This document shows positions 5,478 through 8,555 of a stretch of 8,555 bases of DNA, piece by piece. This DNA is from Synergistaceae bacterium (GTDB lineage: Bacteria > Synergistota > Synergistia > Synergistales > Synergistaceae). The notes below the pieces were generated by a model. The model ran no database searches. It had not been told where the DNA came from and saw only the letters and a program-made list of their open reading frames with translations. Within the stretch, counting starts at the first letter, position 1. Every line of letters starts with the position of its first letter. Position numbers and translations under genes: made by a program. The DNA lies in NCBI GenBank assembly GCA_028702015.1, contig JAQVPO010000047.1, positions 1 through 8,555 on the forward strand, given 5' to 3'.

Positions 5478-6840
5478 CAAGTACAGCCTTGAGACCCTGA
5501 TGAAATGGATATTTATGTCCCTTGCAGTTTCGATGGTGGCACTGACCCTTGGAGCGAGACTTCACCAGAGCTATGTAGCCAAAAAAAGCTCTGCGGAAGA
5601 GTTCGGCATGGAACTGATGGCTATATCAGAACAGCGGAAATATGCTCTGGGGAAAGAGATAGTGATGGGTCAGCTCGGGCCTTTCTGGAGGGAATCTCTC
5701 CCATACGAGGAGCCACAGATCATCATCAAAAACGGGGATGAGTCATTGGCGTTCACTCTCGACCCCAAAAGCATCGTTATTTCTCTGGTTGAAGATGAGC
5801 GCTATCTTATCCTTGTCGGTCTGCTGGGCATGATAGCTGCAGTGGAGCTGGCGGTCCTTATCTCCTACGTGCTTACAAGGCCGTTGAGACGGCTTGCCTG
5901 GGGCTGCAGACAAATAGCGAAGGGAAGCCACGTGACTATCAGGCATAACAGTTTAAGTCCGTACGAATTCCATGAACTTACAGACAGTTTCAATGATATG
6001 GCAAGACAGCTCGAAAGATGGAAAGAGGTGCAGAGACAGGTCAGCAGGATGGACAGGCTTGCAGCTCTGGGAGAGATGCTGTCCGGATTGTCTCATGAAA
6101 TAAGAAATCCCCTCGCAAGCATACGGATCCAGCTGGATCTCCTTAGAATGGAAATCGAATCCATACCGGATGCTGATAAGTCCTCACCTGAAAATGATAT
6201 TTCTGAGGCAAAAGAATATATTTCGATACTAGATCACGAAATCGACAGGCTCAATGGGGTAGTGAGCCAGCTTCTTTCTTTTGTGAGACCGAAACAGCCT
6301 ATAATGGCTAAGGTCTATTTGGACAATGTTCTTCCATGGTGCGTATCGATATTAAAACCGCAGGCAGAGAAGCAGGGAATAGAGCTTGTGACCATGAAGC
6401 TGGACAGCGGTGTGGCTGTGCTGGCAGACAATGAAATGCTCCAGCATATCATTATGAACCTTTCGCTTAATGCGATCCAGGCGATGGCTTCACAGGAGCC
6501 GGGCCGGGAAAAGAGAGTCCTGATAGAGACAGGCTATTCAGAAGCGGAGAATAGAGGAAAGCACATGGGACTTATTCGTGTGAGCGACAACGGACCAGGG
6601 ATCCCTTCAGAGATCCAGCACAGGATATTCGATCCTTTTTTTACAACCAAGCAGGACGGAACAGGACTGGGGCTCAGCATAGTCCAAAGGACAGTGGACG
6701 GGATCGGCGGCACTCTCTCAATGGGGACTTCTTCCGAGGGCACCACTTTCAACATATTCATTCCTCTCGCCGAGAATGATCCGTTTGACGCCGATCTTTG
6801 CCAGAAGGAGGCATCACCAGATGAACATATGGGTAGTTGA
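5470..6840 (+). CDS. NtrB-like membrane sensor histidine kinase
   Basis: This complete 456-residue sensor kinase probably phosphorylates the next gene's product. One membrane span lies at about 12-30 and another at about 112-135, enclosing an extracytoplasmic segment of only about 80 residues. A HAMP linker follows at about 136-188. The HisKA box is GEMLSGLSHEIRNPLASI (201-218) with phospho-acceptor His209. The ATPase domain shows the N box NLSLNAIQAM (330-339), G1 VSDNGPGIP (371-379), F box FDPFFTTK (387-394) and G2 GTGLGLSIV (397-405). All key residues are present. The small outer segment matches no sensory fold I can name, which leaves room for signal input from the adjacent symporter. The start at 5470 overlaps the symporter stop (ATGTTTAG), and the 3' end overlaps the regulator gene by 20 bases. 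Confidence 0.94.
   Translation: MFSKYSLETLMKWIFMSLAVSMVALTLGARLHQSYVAKKSSAEEFGMELMAISEQRKYALGKEIVMGQLGPFWRESLPYEEPQIIIKNGDESLAFTLDPKSIVISLVEDERYLILVGLLGMIAAVELAVLISYVLTRPLRRLAWGCRQIAKGSHVTIRHNSLSPYEFHELTDSFNDMARQLERWKEVQRQVSRMDRLAALGEMLSGLSHEIRNPLASIRIQLDLLRMEIESIPDADKSSPENDISEAKEYISILDHEIDRLNGVVSQLLSFVRPKQPIMAKVYLDNVLPWCVSILKPQAEKQGIELVTMKLDSGVAVLADNEMLQHIIMNLSLNAIQAMASQEPGREKRVLIETGYSEAENRGKHMGLIRVSDNGPGIPSEIQHRIFDPFFTTKQDGTGLGLSIVQRTVDGIGGTLSMGTSSEGTTFNIFIPLAENDPFDADLCQKEASPDEHMGS
6805..6811 (+). promoter_or_regulatory. Ribosome binding site deciding the regulator start
   Basis: AAGGAGG lies inside the end of the kinase gene, nine bases before the ATG at 6821. It fixes the regulator start there rather than at 6776, and means the regulator is translated from within the kinase coding region. 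Confidence 0.8.
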
Positions 6841-8176
6841 TGATGAGGTCAACCTTGCAAACGGACTTAAAAAAGCTTTTGAAAAGAACGGATATGGAGT
6901 AAAAACGGCAAAAACCATATCAGAACTCCACCAGCTTCTTAGTGCGGAAATACCTGCGCTCATATTTCTTGATCAGCGTCTGCCTGATGGAAACGGAATA
7001 GATGTTCTGCCGGTGATACTCAATCAGTATCCAAGGTGCAAGGTCATACTCATGACTGCTTTCGGAGATTCAAGACTGGTCGTAAAGGCCATTCAGGAGG
7101 GGGCTTACAACTACCTGGACAAGCCGTTTCCCCTTGATGCGGCAAAAAATATGGTAGAAAGAGCGATAGAATCTATAAGATTCAGAAATCAGGCTGAATA
7201 CCTCCTTTCTGAAGGCCCCAACCGTTTGCTTGGTTCTTCAAACGAAATGCATAAGATCAGAGATACCATCATGAAGATCGCTCCGCATCAGAATATCTCA
7301 GTTCTCCTGCAGGGTGAAAGCGGCACTGGCAAAGAGGTTGCAGCAAGAATGATCCATCATGCGTCAAACTGCAGAGGTGATTTCGTTGCCCTTAACTGCT
7401 CGGCTATTCCTGAATCACTGCTTGAATCAGAACTCTTCGGATATCAGAAGGGAGCCTACACAGGAGCTGACTCGAACAAGCAGGGTCTGATAGAAATCGC
7501 TGACAAAGGCACGCTCTTTCTCGATGAGATAGGAGACATGCCTTTGGGGCTCCAGAGCAAGCTTTTCAGATTTCTTGATCAAAGATCCTTTAGACCGCTG
7601 GGAAGCACAAAAGAAAAAAATGTCAGCCTTAATCTTATCTGTGGTACATGCATAGATCTTGAAAAACATGTCAGGGAAGAAAAATTTCGAAAAGATCTAT
7701 ATTTCAGGATCTCTGTGATACCAATAACGCTGCCTTCCCTCAGAGAGAGAGATAAGGACGTGCTGGAGCTTGCCTCTTTTTATCTCGCAGAATTTTCAAA
7801 AAGGCTGGGAAAGAGCGCGAACGTGTTTACTGACGATGTAAAAGGTGTATTCCTCACTTATTGCTGGCCTGGCAATGTAAGAGAACTCCGCAACCTGATA
7901 GAAAGGATCTTGATCCTTAAAGAAAATTCAGACACCATCGTGCGCCTTGCAGACCTTCCGGCAGAAATGCTTGAAATCCCGCAGCAAAGCAATACGGTCC
8001 CTCCTTCCGCTCCTTTAAGCGGCGAATCCCTTCCGCATACCATGGACAGGGTCGAGCGCGAGATAATAGTGTCTGCCCTTGCAAAATCATTTGGGAACCG
8101 TACCATGGCTGCTTCAGAGTTGGGTATTTCAAGATTTTCGCTCTTAAGAAGGATGCAAAAACACGGACTTGACTGA
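6821..8176 (+). CDS. NtrC-family sigma-54-dependent response regulator
   Basis: This 451-residue cytoplasmic enhancer-binding protein has three domains. The receiver domain (1-120) has Asp7-Asp8, phospho-acceptor Asp51 (FLDQRLPDGNG), Thr79 and Lys101. The AAA+ domain (about 137-365) has Walker A GESGTGKE (165-172), the sigma-54 contact loop GAYTGA (211-216, Tyr in place of the usual Phe), Walker B GTLFLDEIGDM (230-240), arginine-rich FRKDLYFRI (289-297) and WPGNVREL (349-356). A Fis-type helix-turn-helix ends the protein (NRTMAASELGISRFSLLRRM, 426-445). Where the family usually reads R-I-I-A-A-T-N, this protein reads NLICGTC (271-277). ATG 6821 has AAGGAGG nine bases upstream; a longer frame from 6776 lies inside the kinase gene and is rejected. 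It should be phosphorylated by the upstream kinase and activate sigma-54 promoters. Confidence 0.95.
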   Translation: MNIWVVDDEVNLANGLKKAFEKNGYGVKTAKTISELHQLLSAEIPALIFLDQRLPDGNGIDVLPVILNQYPRCKVILMTAFGDSRLVVKAIQEGAYNYLDKPFPLDAAKNMVERAIESIRFRNQAEYLLSEGPNRLLGSSNEMHKIRDTIMKIAPHQNISVLLQGESGTGKEVAARMIHHASNCRGDFVALNCSAIPESLLESELFGYQKGAYTGADSNKQGLIEIADKGTLFLDEIGDMPLGLQSKLFRFLDQRSFRPLGSTKEKNVSLNLICGTCIDLEKHVREEKFRKDLYFRISVIPITLPSLRERDKDVLELASFYLAEFSKRLGKSANVFTDDVKGVFLTYCWPGNVRELRNLIERILILKENSDTIVRLADLPAEMLEIPQQSNTVPPSAPLSGESLPHTMDRVEREIIVSALAKSFGNRTMAASELGISRFSLLRRMQKHGLD

Positions 8177-8555
8177 TCTCGGGCTGACCCAGAGACAAAA
8201 ACTTAAAATCAAGGGCAGACTTGATCCTAAGGTTTTGCTTGGTTCCAATCTGCTCTTTGTTCCGTTGGGGGAACTGACCGAAGAGTGTAAGGAAATGCTA
8301 GGAGACAATCCATTTTTTCATTTTGTGCCTCCAGGCTGGCAGAGCAGTTCAATTGACATAGATACGCTGGATGCCGATTCAATGCCGGCAGACAGGAGCA
8401 TGGAGGAGCATCTGTCCCTTCAGATAGCTACCTGTCCAGATATTTATGACCTTCCCATGCCTTATTCATCTGCCGGATTCTGGTGTTCTTTTCTGGATGA
8501 CAAAGGCTATATGAATCTCTCTTCAGAAAATATAGCCCTGAGGCTCGGGGTGGAT
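8169..8555 (+). CDS. rpoN: RNA polymerase sigma-54 factor, N-terminal part, divergent
   Basis: The window ends inside this gene; 129 codons are present. The frame continues to the window edge with no stop and aligns by eye with sigma-54. GLTQRQKLKIKGRLDPKVLL (5-24) through MLGDNPFFHF (43-52) corresponds to region I (Leu/Gln-rich, ending in eNPlLE). An acidic linker follows (SSIDIDTLDAD, 60-70). SMEEHLSLQI (77-86) and FLDDKGYMNLSSENIALRLG (108-127) match the start of the core-binding region (sLDenGYL). Region I is atypical, lacking MTPQLQQAI and having few glutamines. An in-frame TAA at 8145 and no upstream ATG leave TTG 8169 as the likely start (CTG is the only close alternative). TTGACTGA overlaps the regulator stop by 8 bases, so translation is probably coupled. 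The identification would firm up with the downstream RpoN box, which is outside the window. Confidence 0.8.
   Translation, partial: MTDLGLTQRQKLKIKGRLDPKVLLGSNLLFVPLGELTEECKEMLGDNPFFHFVPPGWQSSSIDIDTLDADSMPADRSMEEHLSLQIATCPDIYDLPMPYSSAGFWCSFLDDKGYMNLSSENIALRLGVD

Noticed and set aside
6776..6820. Upstream start for the response regulator at 6776
   Set aside because: It adds 15 residues before a typical receiver-domain start (MNIWVVDDE) and lacks the AAGGAGG that precedes ATG 6821.

Overview
The window looks like chromosomal DNA from an anaerobic or fermentative bacterium of moderate G+C. Two things suggest this: an NfnAB-type electron-bifurcating transhydrogenase pair, and strong GGAGG-type ribosome binding sites. 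A member of the Synergistota or a Clostridia-like lineage is plausible, but this is inference from style and gene content, because no marker gene here fixes the taxon. No mobile elements, CRISPR arrays, rRNA or tRNA genes were seen.

Layout: (1) Positions 1-1455, minus strand, hold nfnA followed by the first 206 codons of nfnB, overlapping by 10 bases. (2) Positions 1456-1818 are an A+T-rich divergent intergenic region with probable promoters for both sides and short palindromes. (3) Positions 1819-3451, plus strand, hold a small CPWC glutaredoxin-like gene and a complete glucose-6-phosphate isomerase gene (pgi), closed by a hairpin terminator at 3507-3527 that could serve both strands. (4) Positions 3598-3786, minus strand, hold a 62-residue protein of unknown function. 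(5) Positions 3908-8555, plus strand, hold a tightly packed cluster: a 34-residue single-span membrane protein, a sodium:solute symporter (SSS) family protein, a two-span NtrB-like histidine kinase, an NtrC-like sigma-54 activator, and the start of a divergent sigma-54 factor gene (rpoN) that runs off the window.

The last cluster is the main point of interest. It joins a transporter, its probable small partner, a sensor kinase, a sigma-54 enhancer-binding regulator and sigma-54 itself in one apparent transcription unit. Three junctions overlap by 8, 20 and 8 bases. The arrangement resembles an unfused form of CbrA/CbrB, in which an SSS domain is fused to a kinase that signals to a sigma-54 activator. 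A reasonable hypothesis is that transport through the symporter controls the kinase, and that the regulator then acts with the co-encoded sigma factor. The substrate and the target promoters cannot be read from this window.
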